Source: Caproicibacter fermentans (GTDB lineage: Bacteria > Bacillota > Clostridia > Oscillospirales > Acutalibacteraceae). Taken from it: a stretch of DNA of 64,000 nucleotides. Below the pieces are notes generated by a model. That model saw only the letters and a list, made by a program, of their open reading frames with translations, did no database searches and was not told where the DNA came from. The stretch spans positions 248,001-312,000 of the forward strand of contig NZ_VWXL01000014.1 of NCBI RefSeq assembly GCF_009746625.1, given 5' to 3'. A program made the position numbers and the translations under genes. Shown in pieces: positions 8,137 to 15,168 of the stretch (positions are counted from its first letter, which is position 1; each line of letters begins with the position of its first letter).

Positions 8137-9231
8137 ATGCCGGTTTTTTTGCTTCTTTTCCTGGAATGCTTTACGGGATTTGTTTTATACGCGCGAATGC
8201 GGCTGCCGATCAGCAGCAGTCCCTTTGACCGTACGGTCTCGGTGATCATTCCGGCACGTAACGAAGAACGGAATCTACCGCTTTTGCTGGAATCTCTACA
8301 GCGGCAGACCCGGCGGGCGGACGAAGTCCTTGTCATTGACGATTTTTCCTCCGACCGGACCGCTGATGTCGCCGAGCGGTTCGGTGCGACCGTGGTCCAC
8401 AGCGCCCCGCTGCCCGAGCATTGGACGGGAAAAAACTGGGCTGTTTGGAACGGGTACCTGAAATCCACCGGCGAGATCCTTGTCTTTCTGGACGCCGACG
8501 TTCGCCTTGCGCCGGACGCACTAAAGTCTCTTCTGGCACAGCGGGAAAGGTCGGGCGGGGTGATTTCCGTCGTTCCTTATCATACTGCGGAAAAATTCTA
8601 TGAAAAATTATCGCTTGTTCTGTGTCTGCTTGGGATCTTTGCGTTCACTTCCCCGTTTGAACGAAAAAACCGGACAAAAGGACTGTACGGCTCCTGCATT
8701 GTGGCTGCAAGAAAGGATTACCAAAAAATCCATGGTCACAGCGGCGTAAAGGCCGAGCTGCTGGAGGATATCAATCTTGGAAAGCGATTCTGCGAAGCCG
8801 GTGTTCCAGTGTGCACCTATCTCTCCAACCGTTTGGTTTCGTTTCGCATGTATCCGAACGGAATTTTCAGTGAGCTGCAGGGTTTTGCGAAGGGCGCGAT
8901 GCCGGGGGCTGCGACGCTGAAACCTGAGACGATTGCGCTGATTGTGTGCTGGCTGGTCGGATTGATCTGTTCCGGAGCGGCGCCCGTTCTGATTCTTCTG
9001 AAAAACCCGCTGGCGGTTCCGTTCGCCGCGGGTTATCTGCTTTACGCGGTTCAGTTTCTGTACTTTCGAAAAGATACGGGCCGATATGGCTTGCTGATGC
9101 CGCTTCTGCATTTTATTTCCACACTTTTCTTCCTGGTCTCGGTTTTGTATTCCCTATACAGGCTGAAAGCAAAGGGCAGCTTTACCTGGAAGGGACGGGA
9201 TATCCCGGTCGGGAGGGGGCGGGACGGATGA
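8137..9231 (+). CDS. Glycosyltransferase family 2, membrane-bound (CrtQ-like)
   Basis: A 364-residue GT-A fold glycosyltransferase. An N-terminal hydrophobic segment precedes VSVIIPARNEERNLPLLL. DDFSSDRT and FLDADVR supply the nucleotide-sugar and metal-binding aspartates. The acceptor-side motif is ELLEDINLGKR. Three hydrophobic helices at the C-terminus anchor it. The arrangement resembles CrtQ-like and hopanoid/glycolipid glycosyltransferases. The ATG at 8137 follows GGAAAGGAAGAGG closely and is preferred to a TTG 18 bases earlier. Its stop overlaps the start of the next gene (ATGA), so a sugar transfer and an acyl transfer are probably coupled in one glycolipid pathway. Substrates are unknown. 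Confidence 0.85.
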   Translation: MPVFLLLFLECFTGFVLYARMRLPISSSPFDRTVSVIIPARNEERNLPLLLESLQRQTRRADEVLVIDDFSSDRTADVAERFGATVVHSAPLPEHWTGKNWAVWNGYLKSTGEILVFLDADVRLAPDALKSLLAQRERSGGVISVVPYHTAEKFYEKLSLVLCLLGIFAFTSPFERKNRTKGLYGSCIVAARKDYQKIHGHSGVKAELLEDINLGKRFCEAGVPVCTYLSNRLVSFRMYPNGIFSELQGFAKGAMPGAATLKPETIALIVCWLVGLICSGAAPVLILLKNPLAVPFAAGYLLYAVQFLYFRKDTGRYGLLMPLLHFISTLFFLVSVLYSLYRLKAKGSFTWKGRDIPVGRGRDG

Positions 9232-9854
9232 CGTTTTTCTGTTTCGCCGCCGCTTTCGGCTGCGGTTCCCTGATGTTTTCCTATTGGCTGGGGCTTCTGG
9301 CGGGAAAAAACATTCAGAAAACCGGCGACGGGAACCCGGGAGCGTTTAATCTGTGGAACGCCGCCGGGTACCGGCTTGGGTTGCTGGGGATTCTGCTGGA
9401 TTTTATGAAGGGATATTTGCCTGTCCTTTTTCTCATTCATTCGACTGCCCGGGAAAACCCGTATTTTGTGCTGCTTCTGTTTGCTCCGATACTGGGTCAC
9501 GCGTTTTCCCCGTTTTTAAAATTCAGGGGCGGAAAGTCCATCGCGGTGACGTTCGGTGTCTGGAGCGCGGCGACCGGGTTTGAGGTTTCTTTTGTCTACG
9601 CGGTCATTCTGGCCATTTTGGCGATTCTCGCGAGGCTGATTGCCCATGGCCGTCCACCGTCTTCGGAAGCGGACGGCTTTATGGTGGTGTTCGGGCTTTT
9701 ATTGACGGGGGGATACCTGTACCTGAAAGAGTTTCCACTTTTATACTTTCAGCTTTGGGGGATGAATCTGGCGCTCTTCCTCGTTCTGAACCGCGTGAAG
9801 CTGTTTCGCCTTTATAAGACCTTTTCGGACGAATGGCGGGAAAAACAAATCTGA
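9228..9854 (+). CDS. PlsY-family acyltransferase paralogue
   Basis: A 208-residue integral membrane protein of the PlsY (glycerol-3-phosphate acyltransferase) family, with five predicted membrane segments. Its motifs are GDGNPGAFNLWNAAG in place of GSGNAGxTN and GHAFSPFLKFRGGKS in place of GHxxPVxxxFRGGKG. Both are recognisable but diverged. A canonical plsY is present at 15958-16656, so this copy is probably specialised, using an acyl-phosphate donor on a different acceptor. The four-base ATGA overlap with the glycosyltransferase gene points to a shared product, most simply an acylated glycolipid. That role is inference. Confidence 0.8.
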   Translation: MTFFCFAAAFGCGSLMFSYWLGLLAGKNIQKTGDGNPGAFNLWNAAGYRLGLLGILLDFMKGYLPVLFLIHSTARENPYFVLLLFAPILGHAFSPFLKFRGGKSIAVTFGVWSAATGFEVSFVYAVILAILAILARLIAHGRPPSSEADGFMVVFGLLLTGGYLYLKEFPLLYFQLWGMNLALFLVLNRVKLFRLYKTFSDEWREKQI

Positions 9855-10155
9855 CTTACCCCAAAAGAGGCTCCCGCGGCCTCTTCGCCCGGGGCAGGAG
9901 AGAACCCTTGGAACGGTATTCGGAGGAGATTCAGAGCAAAAAGGCACCGTTTCATCGATCGAACGGTCTGGAGACGGTGGTGTCTTGATTTTCCGGGGTT
10001 CGGACGTTATATCGGCCAGCCCGACAGTATTTGCATGGAAAAAATTGTGCTGAATCGATGACGGAGGAACCCCGCGGGGCGGGCTTTTCACGAATTCAAA
10101 ATGAATAAAATCCTTTCTCCGGTAAAAATTAACAGGGAAAGGATGGTGCAGGGCG
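9855..10155. other. Intergenic region with hairpins, no gene seen
   Basis: No convincing coding sequence is present. AAGAGGC/GCCTCTT (9865-9885) forms a perfect 7-base-pair hairpin just after the acyltransferase stop, with no clear T-run. A second GC-rich hairpin, CCCGC/GCGGG, lies near 10070-10083 before CTTTTC. No known riboswitch core, including the cyclic-di-GMP GEMM motif, was recognised ahead of the EAL gene. Confidence 0.5.
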
Positions 10156-11601
10156 GTGAAATTCAATCGAAGCCTGAACGTTTTGAGCCCGCTGCTTACG
10201 GCGGCGGGGCTTTTTGCTTTGCTTACGGCGCAAAAGAGCAGAAAAGTCCTGACCCGCAGGTTGGAAGCAGCGTCAAATGAAGACCCCGTCACAGGCGGCG
10301 CGAACGAACGGAAATTTCTGGCGGAGGCGGGCCGTCTCCTCAGGTCCGCCGGAAGTAAAAATTACGCGGTAATCGCTTTTCATGTGCGGGGATTCCGGGG
10401 AATCAACGAAGTGTTCGGCTATCGCAACGGCACGAGGGTGCTCCACGGAATTCATTGGGTTTTTATGAGACATACGGAAAAAGGCGAGCTGAGCGCTCAC
10501 GTTTACGCCGACCGTTTCCTGCTTCTGTTGTCTTTTCAAGACAGAGAAGAACTGTGCTTGCGAATTAAAAATATTTGCGCCGACCTCAAAAATACCATTG
10601 AGTTTTATGGAATCCATTACGAGCTTTCTCCGGCTTTCGGAGTCTGCGAGTGCCCTGAGGCGGGCACGGCGGATGTCAGGGAGCTTGTCAACCGCGCCGT
10701 AATTGCATTAAAAACAGGTCGGACTTACGAGAAACTTCCCTGCGCCTTTTATGACGAACAGATACGAACAAGGCAGATTACGCTGAAAAATATGGCGGAC
10801 CGTCTGTCGCCCGCGATGCAGAACCGGGAATTTGTTGTTTATTATCAGCCGAAGTATTCCGTCGCGGAGGAAACGCTCTTCGGCGCGGAGGCCTTGGTGC
10901 GGTGGCGGACGAACCCGCAGACCCTTGTTCCGCCGGGTGAGTTTATCCCTGAATTTGAACGAACCGGGAAAATCGCGGAGCTGGACCGCTATGTATTCCG
11001 GCAGGTTTGCAGCGACATCCGGAAGTGGATGGACGAGGGGAGGGAGCCTGCTCCGGTTTCCGTCAACTTGTCGCGCGTGAATCTGCTTGATTTCTCTATT
11101 GCGGAGGAATACCGCGCTCAGGCGGCAAAATTCGGCGTGCCGGCCGGTCTGCTGGAGCTCGAGGTGACGGAAAGCGCGTTTGCGCAGGACGGCCCTGCTT
11201 TGGAAGCGGCAATGAAAAAGCTGACCGACGCGGGTTTTTCCCTGTCGATCGACGATTTCGGTTCGGACTACTCTTCGTTGAAAATGCTTTATGACGTTCC
11301 GGCACAGACCTTGAAACTGGACCGGGAATTTTTAAACGGACTGAATTCCGGCGAGCGCGGCAGAGCGGTTGTTTCCGCGGTGGCGGGGCTTGCGAAAAAG
11401 CTGCATATGACGGTGGTCGCCGAAGGCGTGGAGACGGAGGAGCAGCTTGAATTTTTAAAAAAAATCCGGTGTGCGGCGGCGCAGGGCTATTATTTTTCTC
11501 CCCCCGTGCCGGAGGAGCAGTACGCGGCTTTGCTGCCGGCCGCGGAAAAGCGGGCGGCCCACGCCGATTTCTATGGTAACCGTGAAAATTCCGCGGTATA
11601 A
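10156..11601 (+). CDS. Degenerate GGDEF-EAL cyclic-di-GMP phosphodiesterase
   Basis: A 481-residue protein with one N-terminal hydrophobic segment (about residues 8-26), a GGDEF-like domain (about 40-200) and an EAL domain (about 215-465). The cyclase signature is replaced by YADRF at 117-121, and DPVTGGANERKF replaces DPLTGLxNRxxF, so the first domain cannot make cyclic-di-GMP. The EAL domain looks active, with EAL at 245-247, an Asn in VSVNLSR, the Glu of LEVTES, DDFG at 366-369, KLD, and AEGVETEEQL. No sensor domain precedes it, so the membrane anchor is unusually bare. The start is GTG with a weak ribosome site. Confidence 0.85.
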   Translation: MKFNRSLNVLSPLLTAAGLFALLTAQKSRKVLTRRLEAASNEDPVTGGANERKFLAEAGRLLRSAGSKNYAVIAFHVRGFRGINEVFGYRNGTRVLHGIHWVFMRHTEKGELSAHVYADRFLLLLSFQDREELCLRIKNICADLKNTIEFYGIHYELSPAFGVCECPEAGTADVRELVNRAVIALKTGRTYEKLPCAFYDEQIRTRQITLKNMADRLSPAMQNREFVVYYQPKYSVAEETLFGAEALVRWRTNPQTLVPPGEFIPEFERTGKIAELDRYVFRQVCSDIRKWMDEGREPAPVSVNLSRVNLLDFSIAEEYRAQAAKFGVPAGLLELEVTESAFAQDGPALEAAMKKLTDAGFSLSIDDFGSDYSSLKMLYDVPAQTLKLDREFLNGLNSGERGRAVVSAVAGLAKKLHMTVVAEGVETEEQLEFLKKIRCAAAQGYYFSPPVPEEQYAALLPAAEKRAAHADFYGNRENSAV

Positions 11602-11646
11602 TAGAAACGTAGGAAATTTATCGAAACAAGGGAAAGGAGATACGGC

Positions 11647-12477
11647 ATGCTGCAATTCCGAATCCTCTGCAACAATTATGTCTCCCGCGGCCGCCTGCTT
11701 GCGGAACACGGTCTCTCTCTCTGGATTGAGCGGAACGGGACGAGCATTTTATTTGACGCCGGGCAGACGAACGTATGGCTGCGAAACGCCCATACGCTCG
11801 GACTGAAACCGGAATCCGCCAACGCGGTCGTTTTAAGCCACGGGCATTACGACCACTGCGGGGGGCTTGAGTATTTCCCGTTTCGGGAGAGCAGCGCGAT
11901 GGTCTATGTCACCCCCCAGGCTTTTCAGAAAAAGCTGACCCTGGACGCGAACGGCGCGTATCGGGATATCGGAATGCCGTGGAGGCTGGGCGACTCGCCG
12001 GAGTCCGAAGGCCGGGTCGCAAGCACGGAGGGCAAGACGGAAATTCTGCCGGGAGTCTGGACGCTTGGGAATATCGGAAGCTATAATTCTTTCGAATCCG
12101 TACAGGACTGCTTTTTCACGGAAGAAGGCACGAAAAGGGTTCCGGACCATATGGAGGACGAGCAGATTCTCGTGGTGAAAGACGGGGACGGCCTTGCCGT
12201 CTTTTCCGGATGCAGCCATCGGGGTGTCGTCAACTGCGTGGAACATGTGCGGGCGTGTTTTCCGGGCAGGAAAATTCGTTCGCTGGTCGCGGGAATGCAT
12301 CTGAACGGAGAAGCGCCGGAACGGATTCAAAAAGCTTTGGAGTATTTTTCGCAGTCCGACCTCCAAAAGGTGATTCCGCTTCACTGTACCGGTATCACCG
12401 CCTCCGCACAGCTGAAAGAGGCTCTGGGAAGCCGGTGCGTTCTGGGCGCGGTCGGGGATAAAATCGATCTGTCCTGA
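11647..12477 (+). CDS. MBL-fold metallohydrolase (dihydropterin ribofuranosylaminobenzene phosphate synthase-like)
   Basis: A 276-residue metallo-beta-lactamase-fold protein. The metal motif is SHGHYDHCGG (H65, H67, D69, H70). Later come DEQILVV, VFSGCSHRGVVN and AGMHL, and HCTG near the C-terminus. These order the protein with the bacterial relatives of the 7,8-dihydropterin-6-methyl-4-(beta-D-ribofuranosyl)aminobenzene-5'-phosphate synthase family. That archaeal activity is not expected in Clostridia, so the real substrate is open. AAAGGAGAT lies seven bases upstream of the ATG. A TATAAT overlapping the end of the previous gene may drive it. Confidence 0.8.
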   Translation: MLQFRILCNNYVSRGRLLAEHGLSLWIERNGTSILFDAGQTNVWLRNAHTLGLKPESANAVVLSHGHYDHCGGLEYFPFRESSAMVYVTPQAFQKKLTLDANGAYRDIGMPWRLGDSPESEGRVASTEGKTEILPGVWTLGNIGSYNSFESVQDCFFTEEGTKRVPDHMEDEQILVVKDGDGLAVFSGCSHRGVVNCVEHVRACFPGRKIRSLVAGMHLNGEAPERIQKALEYFSQSDLQKVIPLHCTGITASAQLKEALGSRCVLGAVGDKIDLS

Positions 12478-12499
12478 AACGGTTGCCTGCGTTTCACTC

Positions 12500-12528
12500 T
12501 TGACGGGGGAACGTCGGCATTGTATAAT
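12500..12528 (+). promoter_or_regulatory. Sigma-A promoter of metF
   Basis: TTGACG (12500-12505), a 17-base spacer and a perfect TATAAT (12523-12528). Transcription would start near 12535, leaving about 140 bases of leader before metF. Confidence 0.85.
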
Positions 12529-12534
12529 AAACTA

Positions 12535-12648
12535 ATCAAAAAATAACCTTTTCCCGTTTCCGGTAAGGCCCGGCGCCGTGAGGCACCGGGACGAGGAAGA
12601 GGCATCGCGAATTCCGTCCTCCCGGTGGGGAAGACGGTTTTTCTTTTT
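12535..12648 (+). promoter_or_regulatory. Structured metF leader with intrinsic terminator (riboswitch-like attenuator)
   Basis: Between promoter and start codon the RNA can form a long helix, CCTTTTCC plus CGT pairing with ACG and GGAAGAGG with one bulged A. This helix encloses a small CC/GG hairpin and a strong hairpin CCCGG-C-GCC-GTGA-GGC-A-CCGGG with a GNRA loop. It is followed by a terminator at 12614-12648, where CCGTC/GACGG and TCCC/GGGA flank one mismatch before TTTTTCTTTTT. GGGACG of the upper part can pair with CGTCC of the terminator arm, offering an antiterminator. It does not match SAM, T-box, THF or cobalamin consensus sequences that I know. The ligand is unknown. Confidence 0.6.
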
Positions 12649-12673
12649 CAGGGTCAGAGCAGGGAGGAGCTAT

Positions 12674-13558
12674 ATGAAAATTGTCGATATTCTCAATCGT
12701 CAGGGCGTTTCCGTTTCCTTTGAGGTTTTCCCGCCCAAAAAGGACTCGGATTTTTCGCAGGCGCGGCAGGTCGTGACGGAAATCGCATCGCTGTCGCCCT
12801 CGTTTTTGAGCGTGACGTTCGGCGCGGGAGGGGGCACCTCCAAATCCACCGCTCAGATTGCCGAATTGATTCAGCGGTGCGGCGTACCGGCCCTTGCGCA
12901 CTTAACCTGCGTTTCTTCCACCAGGGATGAGGTTTCCGGCGTTTTGGAGGACCTGAAATCCCGCGGCATACAAAACGTTCTCGCGCTGCGCGGGGATATT
13001 CCTCCCGGAATGGAATTTCCCTCCCCGCGTCAGTACCGGTACGCGAAGGAGCTGGTTCGCCAGATTAAGTCGTCGGGAGATTTCTGCATCGGCGCCGCCT
13101 GCTATCCGGAAGGGCATGTGGAATGCGAGCATAAGGAGGACGACATCGATCACCTGAAGGAAAAGGTCGACTGCGGGTGTGATTTTTTGACGACGCAGAT
13201 GTTTTTCGACAACAACATTTTTTATAATTTTCTTTACCGCGTTCTTGCAAAGGGGATTCGGGTTCCGGTTGCGGCGGGTATCATGCCTGTGACCAGCAGC
13301 AAACAGATCCGCAGGATCTGCGCCTTGTCGGGGACGGCGCTTCCGCCGCGTTTTCTTGCCATTGTGGATAAATTTTCCGATAACTCCAAAGCGATGAAGC
13401 AGGCCGGCATTGCCTATGCCACGGAACAGATCATCGATCTGGTGGCGAACGGCGTAAAGGCGATTCACGTTTACGCCATGAACAAACCGGATGTGGCGCG
13501 GAAGATTATGGAGAATATTTCCGATATTTTATCCGACGGTCAAAAAGGTCTTGACTGA
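12674..13558 (+). CDS. metF: Methylenetetrahydrofolate reductase
   Basis: A 294-residue TIM-barrel flavoenzyme that reduces 5,10-methylenetetrahydrofolate to 5-methyltetrahydrofolate for methionine synthesis or the methyl branch of one-carbon metabolism. Visible motifs are SFEVFPPK, the FGAGGGT turn, HLTC, LALRGDIP, GAACYPEGH and TTQMFFDN. The length is that of the short bacterial type without the regulatory domain. The ATG at 12674 follows GGGAGGAGC. A longer frame upstream would run into the leader terminator and is rejected. No metV-like partner is adjacent. Expression is probably set by premature termination in the leader. Confidence 0.93.
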   Translation: MKIVDILNRQGVSVSFEVFPPKKDSDFSQARQVVTEIASLSPSFLSVTFGAGGGTSKSTAQIAELIQRCGVPALAHLTCVSSTRDEVSGVLEDLKSRGIQNVLALRGDIPPGMEFPSPRQYRYAKELVRQIKSSGDFCIGAACYPEGHVECEHKEDDIDHLKEKVDCGCDFLTTQMFFDNNIFYNFLYRVLAKGIRVPVAAGIMPVTSSKQIRRICALSGTALPPRFLAIVDKFSDNSKAMKQAGIAYATEQIIDLVANGVKAIHVYAMNKPDVARKIMENISDILSDGQKGLD

Positions 13559-13579
13559 TCTGGAAGATTATGTTATAAT
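13551..13579 (+). promoter_or_regulatory. Sigma-A promoter overlapping the metF stop codon
   Basis: TTGACT (13551-13556) lies within the last codons of metF. A 17-base spacer leads to a perfect TATAAT (13574-13579). The only thing it can drive before a terminator is the short RNA at about 13586-13682. Confidence 0.8.
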
Positions 13580-13585
13580 CCTTAC

Positions 13586-13682
13586 TATAGTTTGGTTGAT
13601 GCATAGCGCTATGGAAGTGGAATTTACCCACATAAAACAAAGGCGTTTCAGAAATTTATTCTGAAATCGCCTTTATTTTTTT
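13586..13682 (+). ncRNA. Candidate small RNA or orphan terminated leader
   Basis: A near-consensus promoter is followed after about 55 bases by a strong terminator (13639-13682: AAAGGCG/CGCCTTT, then TTTCAGAA/TTCTGAAA with one bulge, then ATTTTTTT). The short body contains CATAG/CTATG and GTGG/CCAC hairpins and an A-rich linker. No open reading frame of useful size lies inside. The next gene has its own promoter more than 100 bases downstream. The unit therefore looks like an independent transcript of about 95 nucleotides. Its function is unknown, and it could instead be a diverged riboswitch whose gene was lost. Confidence 0.55.
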
Positions 13683-13791
13683 ACCGAAAGTATTGGATTG
13701 CTTTCGATTTTTGCTCTTCTTGCGAGCGGGGAGGGGCAGGCGGTGAGGATTTATTTAAACCGGTATTTTGACGGTTCTTTTATTTTTGCTC

Positions 13792-13821
13792 TTTACAGGA
13801 ACGTATGTTCTGTGGTATCAT
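13792..13821 (+). promoter_or_regulatory. Promoter with LexA (SOS) box in the spacer
   Basis: TTTACA (13792-13797) and TATCAT (13816-13821) are 18 bases apart. Between them GAACGTATGTTC (13799-13810) matches the Gram-positive LexA/DinR core GAACRNRYGTTC with no mismatch. Repression by LexA and induction by DNA damage of the downstream radical-SAM pair is the direct prediction. Confidence 0.8.
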
Positions 13822-13851
13822 TAGGAAAGAGAACAGCGGAGGGAAAATGAA

Positions 13852-15168
13852 ATGGACTTGTTTGACAAACTGAAAATCCTGACCGACGCGGCAAAATATG
13901 ACGTCGCCTGCACGTCCAGCGGAGTTGATCGGAGCGCCGCCCGCGGCGGGATCGGCAGCGCGGAGGCATGCGGAATCTGCCATACCTTTGCCCCCGATGG
14001 GCGCTGCGTGTCACTTTTAAAGGTTCTGATGACCAATCGATGCGCCTACGACTGCCGGTATTGTGTCAACCGGCGTTCCCACCAGACGCCGCGCGCCGAA
14101 TTCACCCCCCGGGAGCTGGCGGACCTGACCATCGGCTTCTATCGGCGGAATTATATCGAAGGGCTGTTCTTAAGCTCCGGCGTTCTGAAAAACCCGGATT
14201 ATACCTGTGATCGCATGATTGAGACGCTGAGAATTTTACGGGAGGAGTACCGTTTCGGAGGATATATCCATGCAAAGGCGATACCGGGGGCGGACCGCTC
14301 GCTGATTGAGCGGCTTGGCGTGCTTGCCGACCGGATGAGCGTCAACATTGAGCTTCCCTCCCGCCAAAGTCTTTCCCTGCTTGCGCCGGATAAAAGCAAA
14401 GCCTCCATTTTGAAGCCGATGGGTGAGATTCGGGACGGAATCCGGCAGAATAAAACGGATCTGGTGCGGTACCGGCATACGCCGAGGTTTGTTCCGGCGG
14501 GGCAGAGCACGCAGATGATGATCGGAGCGACGCCAGACACCGATTACCGCATTCTGAATCTGGCGCAGGGGCTTTACCGGAATTACGGCCTGAAGCGCGT
14601 CTTTTACTCCGCGTACCTCCCGGTTGTGGAAAACAGTCTGCTGCCGGCCTTGGGTACCCGCCCGCCGCTTCTGCGGGAGCACCGGCTGTATCAGGCGGAC
14701 TGGCTCCTTCGGTTTTACGGCTTTTCCGCGGAGGAACTGCTCGACCCCGAGCATCAGAACTTTAATCCGTATGTGGACCCGAAATGCAACTGGGCGTTGA
14801 ATCATATGGAAGTTTTTCCGATGGAAGTCAACCGCGCGCCGAAAGAATTGCTGCTGCGCGTTCCGGGAATCGGCGTGACCGGGGTGAAGCGGATTCTGAC
14901 GGCGCGCCGGACCGCCTCTCTTGATTTTGAAGATTTGAAAAAGCTGGGCGTCGTGCTCAAACGGGCGCAGTATTTTGTTACCTGCCGGGGGAAATCCGTT
15001 CCCGGGCTGAAACTGACGCGGGATTCGATTCTCAGGGCTCTTTTGTCTTCAAAAGAGCTGAATTTGTACAGCCGCGACCTTGACTGGGGAGAGGCTCCGC
15101 AGCAGCTTTCGTTTTTCGGGGGCGCCGGGCCGGAACGGGAGGAGGTGCAAAGATGGCTGGCAATATAA
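13852..15168 (+). CDS. Putative DNA modification/repair radical SAM protein (TIGR03916 type)
   Basis: A 438-residue radical SAM enzyme. The [4Fe-4S] motif CAYDCRYC uses C64, C68 and C71. SSGVLKNPDYT and NIELPS follow along the barrel. A helix-hairpin-helix DNA-binding motif, LLRVPGIGVTGVKRI, lies near residue 335. A second Cys set precedes the first domain (CGICHTF and RCVS). This matches the family annotated as putative DNA modification/repair radical SAM protein, usually paired with the following gene type. The reaction is unknown. The start codon follows CGGAGGG by nine bases. A LexA box in its promoter supports a DNA-damage role. Confidence 0.88.
   Translation: MDLFDKLKILTDAAKYDVACTSSGVDRSAARGGIGSAEACGICHTFAPDGRCVSLLKVLMTNRCAYDCRYCVNRRSHQTPRAEFTPRELADLTIGFYRRNYIEGLFLSSGVLKNPDYTCDRMIETLRILREEYRFGGYIHAKAIPGADRSLIERLGVLADRMSVNIELPSRQSLSLLAPDKSKASILKPMGEIRDGIRQNKTDLVRYRHTPRFVPAGQSTQMMIGATPDTDYRILNLAQGLYRNYGLKRVFYSAYLPVVENSLLPALGTRPPLLREHRLYQADWLLRFYGFSAEELLDPEHQNFNPYVDPKCNWALNHMEVFPMEVNRAPKELLLRVPGIGVTGVKRILTARRTASLDFEDLKKLGVVLKRAQYFVTCRGKSVPGLKLTRDSILRALLSSKELNLYSRDLDWGEAPQQLSFFGGAGPEREEVQRWLAI

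Noticed and set aside
12595-12625. GGCATCGCGAATTCCGTCC resembling the 3' part of a T-box leader
   Set aside because: The promoter leaves only about 70 bases before it, too little for the specifier-loop domain, and the TGGNACCGCG consensus is not met.
13586-13645. Resemblance of GTGG...CCCAC plus ATAAAACAAAGG to a preQ1-I riboswitch
   Set aside because: The loop is too short and lacks the C-rich bases that pair with the tail, and no queuosine gene follows the terminator.
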